In this document: piece after piece, positions 53,199 through 62,665 of the stretch
How positions within the stretch are numbered: position 1 is the stretch's first letter
Layout of the letters: each line of letters starts with the position of its first letter
Source: Paenibacillus sp. GSMTC-2017
GTDB lineage: Bacteria > Bacillota > Bacilli > Paenibacillales > Paenibacillaceae
Reading direction: 5' to 3'
DNA length: 64,000 bases
Assembly: GCF_016019935.1 (NCBI RefSeq)
Contig: NZ_JAECMT010000002.1
Location: 744,001 to 808,000 of the forward strand
Made by a program: the position numbers and the translations under genes
The notes under the pieces: model-generated
What the model saw: the letters and a program-made list of their open reading frames with translations, nothing else
What the model was told of the DNA's origin: nothing
The model's database searches: none

Positions 53199-53696
53199 AT
53201 GAACAACAGTATTATTCGTTATTTGAAAGGCAGTTTTGTACTTTTTTTTGCTATCTATGTTTCCCTTGTTGTACTTGGAAATGTAACCGATTACAACACC
53301 AATTTTTTATTTGTACAACATGTATTAAGCATGGACACTACTTTTGAAGGAAATACACTCATGTACAGAGCGATCACAAGTCCATTTGCCCATCATTTTG
53401 CTTATATTTTGATTATCATCGTTGAATTTGCAGTGGCATTAACAGCATGGATTGGCGGCATTCAATTAATTAAACATGCGAAAGCTGGCGCTGCTAACTA
53501 TCAAAAATCTAAAAATATTGTTTACATTTCACTCGGCTTAGCTATAGCCATCTGGTTTTTCGGATTTATGGCAATAGGCGGCGAATGGTTTGCAATGTGG
53601 ATGTCGTCAGATTGGAATGGACTCGCATCTGCTAATCGGATTGTTACTTATGTCTTAGGCATACTTATCTTCTTGTCTCTTAAAAATGATGAATAG
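53199..53696 (+). CDS. DUF2165 small integral membrane protein
   Basis: 165 residues with four predicted membrane segments (LKGSFVLFFAIYVSLVVLGNV, FAYILIIIVEFAVALTAWIGG, IVYISLGLAIAIWFFGFMAIG, IVTYVLGILIFLSL). The pattern NVTDYNTNFLFVQHVLSMDTTF and GGEWFAMWMSSDWNG is characteristic of DUF2165. Function unknown. GGAGG six bases before the ATG. The catalase gene follows after 72 bases on the same strand, so co-expression under stress is possible. Confidence 0.85.
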   Translation: MNNSIIRYLKGSFVLFFAIYVSLVVLGNVTDYNTNFLFVQHVLSMDTTFEGNTLMYRAITSPFAHHFAYILIIIVEFAVALTAWIGGIQLIKHAKAGAANYQKSKNIVYISLGLAIAIWFFGFMAIGGEWFAMWMSSDWNGLASANRIVTYVLGILIFLSLKNDE

Positions 53697-53768
53697 TCAC
53701 TCGGAAGGATAAATGAGGTCCATTATGCAAATACTACCACCTACATAATATGAGGAGGTATAACGCTA

Positions 53769-55877
53769 ATGGGCAACAAAAAACATGATGGAATCGAACA
53801 ACCATCTTCTAATGCCAAACAAGAACAACTGAACACATTTCGTGTCCAAAATGACGGCAAGCCACTTACGACTAATCAAGGTTTGCGCGTAGACGATGAC
53901 GAACATTCCTTAAAAGCGGGTACACGCGGCCCAACAATTATGGAAGACTTTCATTTCCGGGAAAAAATGACTCATTTCGACCATGAGCGTATTCCAGAAC
54001 GTGTCGTGCATGCGAGAGGCTTTGGTGCTCATGGTGTATTTGAGCTTTATGAATCGCTGTCAGAATTTACGAAAGCGAAGTTTCTGACAGACACATCTAA
54101 GCAAACCCCGATCTTTATTCGCTTCTCTACGGTGGCAGGTTCTCGTGGCTCTAGTGATACTGTACGGGATGTGCGCGGCTTTGCAGTAAAGTTCTATACA
54201 GAGGAAGGGAATTACGATCTAGTCGGCAACAACATGCCTGTATTTTTTATTCAAGATGCCATCAAGTTTCCTGACTTTGTACATGCAGTGAAACCAGAGC
54301 CGCCTAACGAAATTCCGCAAGCATCTTCAGCACATGATACGTTCTGGGATTTCGTTGGTACTAATACCGAAAGTGCCCATATGATTATGTGGGTTATGTC
54401 TGGACGAGCGTTGCCACGCTCATTTAGGATGATGGAAGGTTTTGGTGTACATACGTTTAGATTTATAAATGAAGAAGGAAAATCCCATTTCGTGAAGTTT
54501 CATTGGAAACCAAAATTAGGGATTCACTCCCTTGTCTGGGATGAAACACAGAAGGTAGCAGGCAAAGACCCCGACTTCAATCGACGTGATTTATGGGATG
54601 CAATCAATGAAGGGAATTTCCCGGAATTTGAGCTTGGTGTACAGATTTTGAAAGAAGAAGATGAATTTAGCTTCAGCTTTGACATTCTTGATTCTACAAA
54701 GTTATGGCCAGAAGAAGTAGTACCTGTTCGGATCATTGGCAAGATGACGTTGAATAGAAATACAGACAACTTCTTCGCTGAAACCGAGCAAGTGGCTTTT
54801 CATTCTGGGCATGTTGTCCCTGGTATTGATTTTACGAACGACCCCTTATTACAAGGAAGGTTATTTTCGTATACGGATACACAACTACTGCGACTAGGCG
54901 GACCAAACTTTGCGGAAATACCTATTAATCGCCCCATCACTCCTGTCCATAATAATCAACGAGATGGCATGCACCGAATGACGATTAATCCGGGTCAAGT
55001 TAGCTACCACAATAATGGGCTTGCTAATAATACTCCTTCTACACCGCCACAATCAGACGGTGAATACCGCCATCACGAGGAGAAGATTGAAGGACGGAAG
55101 ATTAAAGCGAGAAGCCATAGCTTCGACGATCACTTTAGCCAAGCTGCAATGTTCTGGCATAGCATGTCAACTATAGAAAAAGGTCAAATCGTAGATGCTT
55201 TCCGGTTTGAGCTTGGCAAAGTACTCTCGAAAGAGGTTCGTCAACGTGTTGTGGACGTATTCAGTCAAGTTGCGGAAGAGTTAGCGGAGCAAGTTGCAGT
55301 AGAAATCGGTGCAACTGCGACCAAAGGTGTTGCTGTGGAGCCTACTTTTATCTCACCTGCACTCAGTATGATGAATACTGTTAAATCGGCCGCGACCCGA
55401 AAAGTTGCTGTTCTTGTCAGCAATGGATTTTCGGCCACAGAGATCAATGGACTGCTTCAAGCATTAACACAAGCGAAAGTGAAAGCTGAGATCGTTAGTA
55501 AAACACAAGCTCCTATTGCGGGGGACGATGGTACTATGCTTGAGCCTAAACAATCCCTGCTGACAGCAGCTTCCGTACTTTACGATGCCGTATATATTGC
55601 CGGGGGACAACAAAGTGTGACCGAGCTGCTAAGTGATGTAAAGTCATCGGAATTTGTAAGAGAAGCCTTTTTACATTACAAAACGATTGCCGCGGTAGGT
55701 GAAGGCAAAGAGTTGTTAACAGCTGCAAAAGTAGCGCTAGACAACAGCGCAAACAATAATGGAGCTTTGTCAGGCATTTTGTTAAGGACAGAGTCGCAAT
55801 CTGATGACACTTTCGCAAATTCTTTTATCGAATCGATTGCCCAGCATCGTCATTGGGACAGAACGTTTCACCCCTAG
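53769..55877 (+). CDS. katE: Large-subunit catalase (HPII / KatE type)
   Basis: 702 residues. Catalytic His in RVVHARGFGAHGVFE and Asn in LVGNNMPVFF; heme-ligand Tyr in RLFSYTDTQLLRLG. The C-terminal 150 residues form the DJ-1/PfpI-like domain that marks large catalases (KVAVLVSNGFSATEINGLLQAL, AVYIAGGQQSV). It decomposes hydrogen peroxide in the cytoplasm. GAGGAGG precedes the ATG. In spore formers such catalases are often general-stress or spore proteins; no SigB-type promoter was recognised. Confidence 0.95.
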   Translation: MGNKKHDGIEQPSSNAKQEQLNTFRVQNDGKPLTTNQGLRVDDDEHSLKAGTRGPTIMEDFHFREKMTHFDHERIPERVVHARGFGAHGVFELYESLSEFTKAKFLTDTSKQTPIFIRFSTVAGSRGSSDTVRDVRGFAVKFYTEEGNYDLVGNNMPVFFIQDAIKFPDFVHAVKPEPPNEIPQASSAHDTFWDFVGTNTESAHMIMWVMSGRALPRSFRMMEGFGVHTFRFINEEGKSHFVKFHWKPKLGIHSLVWDETQKVAGKDPDFNRRDLWDAINEGNFPEFELGVQILKEEDEFSFSFDILDSTKLWPEEVVPVRIIGKMTLNRNTDNFFAETEQVAFHSGHVVPGIDFTNDPLLQGRLFSYTDTQLLRLGGPNFAEIPINRPITPVHNNQRDGMHRMTINPGQVSYHNNGLANNTPSTPPQSDGEYRHHEEKIEGRKIKARSHSFDDHFSQAAMFWHSMSTIEKGQIVDAFRFELGKVLSKEVRQRVVDVFSQVAEELAEQVAVEIGATATKGVAVEPTFISPALSMMNTVKSAATRKVAVLVSNGFSATEINGLLQALTQAKVKAEIVSKTQAPIAGDDGTMLEPKQSLLTAASVLYDAVYIAGGQQSVTELLSDVKSSEFVREAFLHYKTIAAVGEGKELLTAAKVALDNSANNNGALSGILLRTESQSDDTFANSFIESIAQHRHWDRTFHP

Positions 55878-55905
55878 TTGCTACCCTTATTTCAATGTGA
55901 TAGCA

Positions 55906-55949
55906 AGAAAGGAGCCTTCAGGATAAAAATATCCTAATGGCTCCTTTCT
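55906..55949. terminator. Hairpin between katE and the transglutaminase remnant
   Basis: AGAAAGGAGCC / GGCTCCTTTCT with an inner AGGATA / TATCCT stem. No clear T-run, but placed directly after the katE stop. Confidence 0.6.
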
Positions 55950-55985
55950 ACTTATAACCACTGACATCCAATATTGATCTGGGAA

Positions 55986-56272
55986 CTACTTCTCGTAATT
56001 TTTATTTGCTTTAGGATATTTTCCATAATCCCATACTTTATCGCCCTTCGTAACGTCATCTGATTTAAGGAAGTGTTGCTTTCTGTTGTTACCTGCATCC
56101 CACGTTGAATCTACGTGATAATAGTTGCCATTGATTTTGACCAGATTCCATGCATGTCCTACTCCGCTATTAATGTCATCCCCAACAACAATTAAATTTT
56201 CGACGTTTACCATATTCAGCATTAGGGCTAGCAATTCGGCATAACCTTCACATTAAATTGGTAAACAGCTTT
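55986..56272 (-). pseudogene. Remnant of a transglutaminase-like protein
   Basis: Minus strand. An 82-codon frame from 56234 contains GHAWNLVKINGNYYHVDSTWD, the His/Asp part of the transglutaminase catalytic triad. The same frame extends upstream through CEGYAELL, with the catalytic Cys codon at 56250-56252, but is closed by TAA at 56253-56255, immediately before the Cys. The N-terminal part is absent. Probably the 3' end of a deleted secreted transglutaminase-domain protein. Confidence 0.75.
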
Positions 56273-56344
56273 TTTATGAACAAGAATCGGTTTGACTACG
56301 ATCACAAAGCTTCAACTAAATCTAGTACATCTAAGCATAACCTA

Positions 56345-57244
56345 TTATCCCAACTTTAAATGCCGAAGCTTATCGGGATTCCACATAATATATATGTTTT
56401 CAATGCGGTCATCTTTGAACTGAAAGCTCATAACCGAAGCAAATGGTTCACTAGGACTACTTAAAATTACACCTATAGCCCCATTAATTCGAACCAGAAT
56501 AATCTTGGTTTGTTCATCCATTTTCGAAGCGAGACCTAAAATAAATGCTGCAACACGTGATGGTGTTTGGATAGGACGAATAGCTGCACTTACTTTACCT
56601 CCTCCATCGGTGTACGCCGTAATATCATCAGTCAAGGTCGAAAGGAGCATTTCCATATTTCCTGTTGAAGCGGCTTGGAGAAATTGATAAACAAGCTCTC
56701 TGGTCTGGTCTTCAGTAATAATCGGATCTGTTGGTTCAACTTGAATCTTACGCTTCAAACGACTGTATATTTGCCGACAGCCGAGTTCCGTCTTACTAAT
56801 CGTATCTGCAATGTCACGATAGTCGTAATCGAAGGCTTCTCGGAGAATAAAAACCGCTCGCTCCACTGGTGTGAGTCGATCAAGCATAATAAGAAAGGCA
56901 TACGAAATGGTATCCTCAAACATAATTGTCTGGAGTGGATCTTGATCAGAATTGCTAAAATCATGCTGCACGATTGGTTCCGGCAACCAAGGACCTACGT
57001 ATACTTCTCTTTTCCGTCTAGCGGATTTCAGAAGGTCCAAGCAGCGGTTAGTAACCATTTTGCATAAATAAGATTTCAGATTAAGGACATGACTCGATTC
57101 CTTATCCATCTCCCACTTATACGCATGTACAAATACATCCTGTACCAAATCCTCTGCATCTGTTACCGATCCTAACATCCGATATGCAATAGTCATTAGT
57201 AACGGACGATAACTTACGTAAGCAGCTGCCATTTCCAATTGCAT
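56345..57244 (-). CDS. ECF41-type RNA polymerase sigma factor (SigJ-like)
   Basis: 299 residues. Sigma region 2 (YRPLLMTIAYRMLGSVTDAEDLVQDVFVHAY) and region 4 (LDRLTPVERAVFILREAFDYDYRDIADTI) are followed by the linker GPWLPEP-type motif (seen between regions 2 and 4) and a C-terminal SnoaL-like domain with DGGGKVSAA and the closing NPDKL. WLPEP and NPDKL are hallmarks of ECF41, where the fused C-terminal domain replaces an anti-sigma factor. Co-transcribed with a FAD oxidoreductase (20-base gap), whose promoter region has the ECF41 motif. Confidence 0.92.
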   Translation of the reverse strand: MQLEMAAAYVSYRPLLMTIAYRMLGSVTDAEDLVQDVFVHAYKWEMDKESSHVLNLKSYLCKMVTNRCLDLLKSARRKREVYVGPWLPEPIVQHDFSNSDQDPLQTIMFEDTISYAFLIMLDRLTPVERAVFILREAFDYDYRDIADTISKTELGCRQIYSRLKRKIQVEPTDPIITEDQTRELVYQFLQAASTGNMEMLLSTLTDDITAYTDGGGKVSAAIRPIQTPSRVAAFILGLASKMDEQTKIILVRINGAIGVILSSPSEPFASVMSFQFKDDRIENIYIMWNPDKLRHLKLG

Positions 57245-57264
57245 TCGCCCCCCTTCTCATCACA

Positions 57265-58551
57265 CTAATCCATTTCCTTCATTATACTTAGTGCGGCGCT
57301 TTTGGCACTAGCTAATGATGCGTTAAGCAGCATTCCCTCTGCACCTACCCAATCTCCCGCGATGAAAAGTCCTGGTCTTCCCTTCACAACAGGCTTAGGT
57401 CTAGCAGCATATCCACCCCGTTCCGCAGCAACGATATTATGAGTAACTAACATCTGTGGCAAGTAACGTCGCTTGATAACTCGCTCTCTCCAGCCCGGTT
57501 GAATATGGTCAAGAAACCGTTCCAACTCGCGCTCGTCTTGTTTGGCATCTGACTCTTTACCCGGGCGCAAATATTTCATAACATGAATGACGGAATGTTT
57601 AGCATTAGGTGAAAACTGAGCAGTAGCTGAATGGTTTGAGAAGTACAGCGGATAATCAGCGCCCATAACGAATGTTGTTTTTGGATTCGGCATATCTGTC
57701 GTAACCAAATCTAAACATGCCGCTCGGACAGGAACAGTCTGCTCGAATATTGCAGCATCTGCATGTTGTAATGCTGGTATCAGCAACGATAAAGTTTCCT
57801 TAGGTCCAACTGTAGATAAGACACGGTATGCATTTATTATGATGTCATCTTTAAGGATGACGCTCATTTTTGGAAATTGTCCTACAATAGACTGTACAGC
57901 AGAACCACAACGGATCGTTACGCCTTGGGCTATAGCTTGCTCTTGTAATTGTTGAACGAGTGTTCGCCAACCGCCATCAACATAAAACACTTGTCCGTGT
58001 TGTAGCTGTCCGATTGCTGCGCCTGCACTGAGCAAGTCAGGAGCATCACAATAGGTAGCAACTCTTACTAGTGCTAATATTGCATTGCGAACACGTTCAC
58101 TTGGGAGTCGTGTTGCTAAATATTGTTCCAAGCTGCTATTTTGAATCGTGTAAGGATCTGTTTTTCGCAATCCTGCATAAAATCGAATCAACTGCGTTTT
58201 TTCTGACCATTTGAGGAACGAGCCAAGTAGCAGTTTTATGAAGGGAAGAACAATATCCCCACCTTTACGTTGTTTATAGAGAAGTAAACCATTCAGTTTC
58301 GGTGCAGCCCCCTTTGGTGTAACGCCAACCTCCTGCAAAATATTAAACGCGCTCTTAAAAAGTGCATGCGGTCCAAGATTTACCCACGTACCGTCCATAT
58401 CTGTAGTTGAAGCTCTTCCGCCCAGTTCATTAGCCCTCTCTAACAGCAACACTTTTTTCCCTGTCTTCGCCAAAAATATAGAAGCTGTTAGTCCCGCTAC
58501 GCCTGCCCCAACAATAACGATATCCCATTTCATTTTGCTCATGCTCATCAT
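57265..58551 (-). CDS. FAD-dependent oxidoreductase / phytoene-desaturase-like
   Basis: About 428 residues, starting at one of the paired ATGs near 58551 that follow AAAGGATGG. FAD-binding IVIVGAGVAGLTASIFLAKTG, then ERANELGGRASTTDMDG, and the C-terminal GLFIAGDWVGAEGMLLNASLAS. It belongs to the amino-oxidase/protoporphyrinogen-oxidase/desaturase group; substrate unknown. ECF41 sigma genes are usually paired with an oxidoreductase, carboxymuconolactone decarboxylase or epimerase gene that is their target; this is the partner here. Confidence 0.85.
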   Translation of the reverse strand: MMSMSKMKWDIVIVGAGVAGLTASIFLAKTGKKVLLLERANELGGRASTTDMDGTWVNLGPHALFKSAFNILQEVGVTPKGAAPKLNGLLLYKQRKGGDIVLPFIKLLLGSFLKWSEKTQLIRFYAGLRKTDPYTIQNSSLEQYLATRLPSERVRNAILALVRVATYCDAPDLLSAGAAIGQLQHGQVFYVDGGWRTLVQQLQEQAIAQGVTIRCGSAVQSIVGQFPKMSVILKDDIIINAYRVLSTVGPKETLSLLIPALQHADAAIFEQTVPVRAACLDLVTTDMPNPKTTFVMGADYPLYFSNHSATAQFSPNAKHSVIHVMKYLRPGKESDAKQDERELERFLDHIQPGWRERVIKRRYLPQMLVTHNIVAAERGGYAARPKPVVKGRPGLFIAGDWVGAEGMLLNASLASAKSAALSIMKEMD

Positions 58552-58585
58552 CTTGCACCATCCTTTCATTTATCGATGCTAACAA

Positions 58586-58612
58586 GACGATTAAGGGATC
58601 GGAAACGTGACA
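58586..58612 (-). promoter_or_regulatory. ECF41-type promoter
   Basis: Minus strand: TGTCACG (58606-58612), 16-base spacer, CGTC (58586-58589). ECF41 sigma factors recognise TGTCACA...CGTC. It lies just before the FAD oxidoreductase gene and upstream of the sigma gene, implying autoregulation. Confidence 0.7.
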
Positions 58613-58733
58613 AGGACGATCACAAAATGAACGAAAAAATGATCGAGTAGTATATTTCCTTCTCGACCACATTATTTTGTAAATGTTCAAAAAAATGCAC
58701 CTTACGTCTATGCTCATTACTTAGAATAGTCAT

Positions 58734-59648
58734 CTAATCAATCGTAAGAACGATTTTCCCTCTACCATGGCGTGTTTCAATCAATTGATGTGCGAGCTGA
58801 ACTTGACTAAGTGGAAATGACTTTTTAATTACAATACGAAGTTTTCCTTTTGTATGAAGTTCAGTTAATTCTGCAAGTCTAGCAGCAGTACGTTCCCCAC
58901 GCACAACACAAAGACCTAACTCATCAATTAATTCATGAGCGGCAAATGTACAAATTCGCTTTCGATCAGCTACTAATTCGATAGATGCTCGAACAGCTTC
59001 AGCACCAGCTGTGTCGAATGCGGCATCGATTCCTTCCGGCGCAATCGCACGCACACGTTCAACTAACCCTTCTCCATAAGTGACTGGTATCGCGCCAAGA
59101 GAGCGAAGATAATCATGATTGCTTTCGCTTGCTGTCCCTATAATTTTTTTGGCTCCCCATTGCTTCGCAAGTTGGACTGCGAATGCTCCCAGTGAACCAG
59201 CTGCACCATGGATAAGAATCGTTTCGCCTTCTTTTACCCCTAATGCTTTCATCGCGATGTATGCACCCTGACCATTGCCCGTTAATCCTCCTGCTTCTTC
59301 CCATGTCATCGTTTCAGGTTTGATCACGATTTGATTTTCGCTAACGACCACATACTCTGCGTAACAGCTAACAACAGAGAATCCTAAAACTTCATCCCCT
59401 ATTACAAATCCAGTTACGCCTTCTCCTATTTGATCTATGACACCAGCAAATTCATTGCCTAGTATTTGCGGTAAACTTATTGTTACACCAAACGGTGACC
59501 ATCCTTCACGAACACCCGTATCATAATGTTGAACACCAGCCGTCTTCACCTTAACTCTAACTTGACCTGGACCCGCTTGTGGATCTGGAAATTCCATTAC
59601 TTTCATAACCTCAGGACCACCTATAGATGCAAATGCAGCAGCTTTCAT
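58734..59648 (-). CDS. NADPH:quinone oxidoreductase-like (zinc-free MDR family)
   Basis: 304 residues. GroES-like N-terminal half (GPGQVRVKVKTAGVQHYDTGVREG, LGNEFAGVIDQIGEGV) and a Rossmann domain with AAGSLGAFAVQLAKQWGAKK. The zinc-binding cysteines of alcohol dehydrogenases are absent, as in quinone reductases. Divergent from the LysR regulator at 59767, which very probably controls it. Substrate not predictable. Confidence 0.88.
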   Translation of the reverse strand: MKAAAFASIGGPEVMKVMEFPDPQAGPGQVRVKVKTAGVQHYDTGVREGWSPFGVTISLPQILGNEFAGVIDQIGEGVTGFVIGDEVLGFSVVSCYAEYVVVSENQIVIKPETMTWEEAGGLTGNGQGAYIAMKALGVKEGETILIHGAAGSLGAFAVQLAKQWGAKKIIGTASESNHDYLRSLGAIPVTYGEGLVERVRAIAPEGIDAAFDTAGAEAVRASIELVADRKRICTFAAHELIDELGLCVVRGERTAARLAELTELHTKGKLRIVIKKSFPLSQVQLAHQLIETRHGRGKIVLTID

Positions 59649-59733
59649 TGCTCATCACTCTTTCTTTTACTATTTGATGGTAATTATAAGATTGATTTCA
59701 GATAATGAAAAATATATATTGAGTTATATCGAT

Positions 59734-59751
59734 CATATACTGGAGTATATG
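59734..59751. promoter_or_regulatory. LysR-type palindrome
   Basis: Perfect 8-2-8 inverted repeat CATATACT-GG-AGTATATG just upstream of the LysR start and between the divergent genes, a probable autoregulatory site. Confidence 0.65.
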
Positions 59752-59766
59752 GGTAGGGGGAAAATC

Positions 59767-60633
59767 ATGGAACTGCTACAACTACGATATTTCCAAAAGG
59801 TTGCTAAGCTCGAGCATATGACAAGGGCCGCAGAGGAACTCCGAGTCGCACAACCTGCACTTAGTAAAACAATTTCAAGGCTAGAGGAACATGTTGGCGT
59901 TCCGCTGTTTGACAGGCTTGGCGGTCGAATTCGATTAAATTCATTCGGGAAAGTCTATCTACAAAAAGTGAACACAGTATTATCATTACTTGAAGAGGCG
60001 CAGAAAGAAGTTACAGAACTTGCTGGCATGGAACATGGAAGCATTCATTTGGCTACTTTGACATTAACTCGATTGTCTGAGCCACTGGGGAAGTTTTTAT
60101 CGCTTAATCCAGACGTAAATATGCAAATTACTCAGGCTTCGACAGGCGAAATTACACGTTTAATTGAAAACGGTGAGGTTGATATTGGCTTTACAGCTAT
60201 GCCAATCGATCTGCCCGGGATTGCACAAGCGACTGTACTTAAAGAAGATCTATATTTGGCAGTTCCCCAAGGTCATCGACTAGCTAACCGTCAATCCATT
60301 CGTCTAATCGATGCTGCTGAAGAACCTTTTATCGGCTATAAGGAAAAGTTTGTTTTTCAAAAAATGAACGATCTTTTGTTCCAAGAGGCTGGAATGTCAC
60401 CTCGATTCGTTTGCCGAGTAGATGATCCTGCCACTATCGTAAGTTTAGTTCGCTCCGGACTAGGTGTTGCACTGTTTGGTTGCAAGAGCGGCGAAAACTC
60501 TGAACTTACTCTTCTTCCTATAGAACATCCGATTTGTCAAAGAGACTATCAATTTATTTGGTCAGAAAAGAGATACCTTTCCTTGGCTGCACGCAAGTTC
60601 CGTGACTTTATTATTCAATACTACTCTGACTGA
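59767..60633 (+). CDS. LysR-family transcriptional regulator
   Basis: 288 residues from ATG 59767, preceded by AGGGGG at 7 bases; a longer frame from 59674 would run through the operator palindrome and is rejected. N-terminal HTH: LLQLRYFQKVAKLEHMTRAAEELRVAQPALSKTISRLE, followed by the two-lobe effector domain (GSIHLATLTLTRLSEPLGKFLSLNPDVNM; GEVDIGFTAMPID). Divergent from and probably regulating the quinone oxidoreductase gene. Confidence 0.92.
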   Translation: MELLQLRYFQKVAKLEHMTRAAEELRVAQPALSKTISRLEEHVGVPLFDRLGGRIRLNSFGKVYLQKVNTVLSLLEEAQKEVTELAGMEHGSIHLATLTLTRLSEPLGKFLSLNPDVNMQITQASTGEITRLIENGEVDIGFTAMPIDLPGIAQATVLKEDLYLAVPQGHRLANRQSIRLIDAAEEPFIGYKEKFVFQKMNDLLFQEAGMSPRFVCRVDDPATIVSLVRSGLGVALFGCKSGENSELTLLPIEHPICQRDYQFIWSEKRYLSLAARKFRDFIIQYYSD

Positions 60634-60778
60634 CATATACACTCACCTACTTACTATTACTATCTCTCCTGTCATCATTCCATTTCAAACAACAGCAATC
60701 CATAAGAAATGATAACTTACATTATCTGCTACATTTAAAATGCTTGGTTATACAAAATTGAAATGCTAAGGAGAATGA

Positions 60779-61342
60779 ATGATGGCGAAAGTAATAGTAG
60801 ATATAACAATGTCTTTAGATGGATTTATTGCAGCACCAAACGGTGACCCCGCGCCACAGCTTCATCAATGGTTTTTTGCACCGTCGGATAGTAGTATTCA
60901 GGTTATTCAAGAACAATTAGACACCACAGGTGCAATTATTATGGGAAGACGAACTTATGACGCTGGAGATAAAGCAGATGGTTTTATTGACAACCCCTTT
61001 GATGTGCCACACTTTGTTCTTACTCATACTACTCCAGAAAAGGCAGCAAAAGGCGCATCCTCGTTTACATTTGTAACAGACGGTATTCAAAGCGCACTTA
61101 AGCAAGCTTTAGATGCCGCGCACGACAAAGATGTCTGTATAATGGGTGGAGCTACTATCATTCAGCAATATATCAAAGCTGGTCTCATAGATGAAATACA
61201 AGTACAAATCGTGCCTATATTACTTGGTGAAGGTACTCGATTATTTGATCAAATAGGCAATAAAAGTATCGAGTTAGAAAGTACACGAGTTATAGAGTCT
61301 TCTAATGTCACTCATCTTCGATTTAACGTCATAAATAAATGA
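60779..61342 (+). CDS. Dihydrofolate reductase / RibD C-terminal family protein
   Basis: 187 residues. VDITMSLDGFIAAPNGDP at the start, GAIIMGRRTYDAG, and DVCIMGGATIIQQYIKAGLIDEIQVQIVPILLGEGTRLF in the second half are the family's NADPH/pterin-fold motifs. Usually annotated as a dihydrofolate reductase family protein, with physiological substrate unknown. AAGGAG lies 5 bases before the first and 8 before the second of two adjacent ATGs, so the start may be 60782. Confidence 0.88.
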   Translation: MMAKVIVDITMSLDGFIAAPNGDPAPQLHQWFFAPSDSSIQVIQEQLDTTGAIIMGRRTYDAGDKADGFIDNPFDVPHFVLTHTTPEKAAKGASSFTFVTDGIQSALKQALDAAHDKDVCIMGGATIIQQYIKAGLIDEIQVQIVPILLGEGTRLFDQIGNKSIELESTRVIESSNVTHLRFNVINK

Positions 61343-61366
61343 TCATCACTATTGTTTAAAATGAAC

Positions 61367-61407
61367 AAAAATCCAAAGCTACCTTCAAAGGTTGCTTTGG
61401 ATTTTTT
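61367..61407. terminator. Bidirectional terminator
   Basis: AAAATCCAAAGC / GCTTTGGATTTTTT with an inner ACCTT / AAGGT stem between convergent genes. Confidence 0.85.
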
Positions 61408-61438
61408 AACATATTTCTCAACTCGAATATTTGGTTTG

Positions 61439-62239
61439 TTATTTCTTGAGAAATGTAGTAATTGCACCCGCAAGTTCAGATGCCGCCATTATGACAGCTG
61501 AGTGATCTTGACCGCTTAACGTTTGATAGTCGCCATGTGGTAGAAGTTCCTTTAAAGCTTGCGCTGCATCATGGAAAAACGGCCCGCTATTTTCACCGAC
61601 CATAACGATTGTCGGTATGTTTATTGTCCAGCGGTCTGTAGGTAATGGCTTGCCTTGTTGCGTAGTACCCATAACTTGCCCATCATATGCAAGTGTGTGA
61701 GCTATCGCCTCCATTTTCGCCCAAGAAGGATCTGCCTTCATGTAACCAATAAACTCATCAGGTACCCCAACCGCTACGGTCATAAAGTATTCACCAGCTT
61801 CACTTCGTTGTCCCGCTCCTACTAATTCATTCAAGCGCTGAACGTAATCGTTCGGTACGGGTGGACGACTATCATTAATGATAAATGGCGGTTCATATAT
61901 GAAAAGTTTAGTAACTTTATTGCCCAATTTACTTGCTGCATCAAGTGCCAACACTGCTCCTGATGAGCTGCCGAACAAGTTCGCATTGCCGCCAGCTTCC
62001 CCAATCAATGCTTCAATATCTTCAATCTCGCGATCAACCGAATAAGGTAATGTATCAGAACTATTACCACGTCCGCGACGATCATAATTGTATACGGTGA
62101 ACTCTTTAGCAAGATATTCTGCTAACTGGGCTCCGTCACTGTGATCAGCAGCTGCTGAGGCGATTAAAATGACTGCTGGGCCATTACCTTGTTTCGTATA
62201 AGCAATTTTTGTTCCATCAGTTGAGATTATTGTATTCAT
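61439..62239 (-). CDS. Alpha/beta hydrolase
   Basis: 266 residues from ATG 62239, which follows AGGAGG by 4 bases. The nucleophile Ser lies in NLFGSSSGAVLAL (G-x-S-x-G), the oxyanion region is VILIASAAADHSD, and the catalytic His is in LSGQDHSAVIM. Substrate unknown. The frame is open upstream to 62413 and beyond without a stop, through sequence that encodes the C-terminal part of an SRPBCC/AHSA1 domain; whether a fusion is made is uncertain. Confidence 0.87.
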   Translation of the reverse strand: MNTIISTDGTKIAYTKQGNGPAVILIASAAADHSDGAQLAEYLAKEFTVYNYDRRGRGNSSDTLPYSVDREIEDIEALIGEAGGNANLFGSSSGAVLALDAASKLGNKVTKLFIYEPPFIINDSRPPVPNDYVQRLNELVGAGQRSEAGEYFMTVAVGVPDEFIGYMKADPSWAKMEAIAHTLAYDGQVMGTTQQGKPLPTDRWTINIPTIVMVGENSGPFFHDAAQALKELLPHGDYQTLSGQDHSAVIMAASELAGAITTFLKK

Positions 62240-62510
62240 AGAACCTCCTATTATCGTTTTGGAATAGTGTTCAAATCGTTCTAATGCGTCAGAATAACCT
62301 TCGATCATCCCCATTGCTTCTGATTGCTCAAGTTTCTGGGCAGATGCAAATTTAGTATTAATGATTAGTTTAGTTCCTTCGCTCACTTCTTCAAAAGTAA
62401 CGGTTGTCAGCATGTCACTTCCATCAATGACGTTCCATTTCTCATCTGTAAATGTATCTACATAAACAAGTTTTGACGGTTCGATTACTTCTTGATAGGT
62501 AGCCTTGCAG
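62240..62510 (-). pseudogene. SRPBCC/AHSA1-domain remnant in frame with the hydrolase
   Basis: Minus-strand reading ATYQEVIEPSKLVYVDTFTD, then the MLTTVTFEEVSEGTKLIINT segment and GMIEGYSDALERFEHY, is the C-terminal half of an AHSA1-like domain. The N-terminal half is missing and no start codon with ribosome site is seen. Beyond it, 62517-62610 encodes another open scrap (INQETVSEAMKMAWGL, LCSPYPLAKEDF, stop) from an unidentified gene. Confidence 0.65.
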
Positions 62511-62665
62511 AATTAAAAATCTTCTTTTGCTAATGGATAGGGAGAACAAAGAGACAATCCCCAAGCCATCTTCATAGCTTCGGAGACAGTCTCCTGGTTG
62601 ATAAACAATTTATCAGATTCCGTAGATCAGCCACTTTTTTTGAAGCTGCGTACTGGATGAATTGT

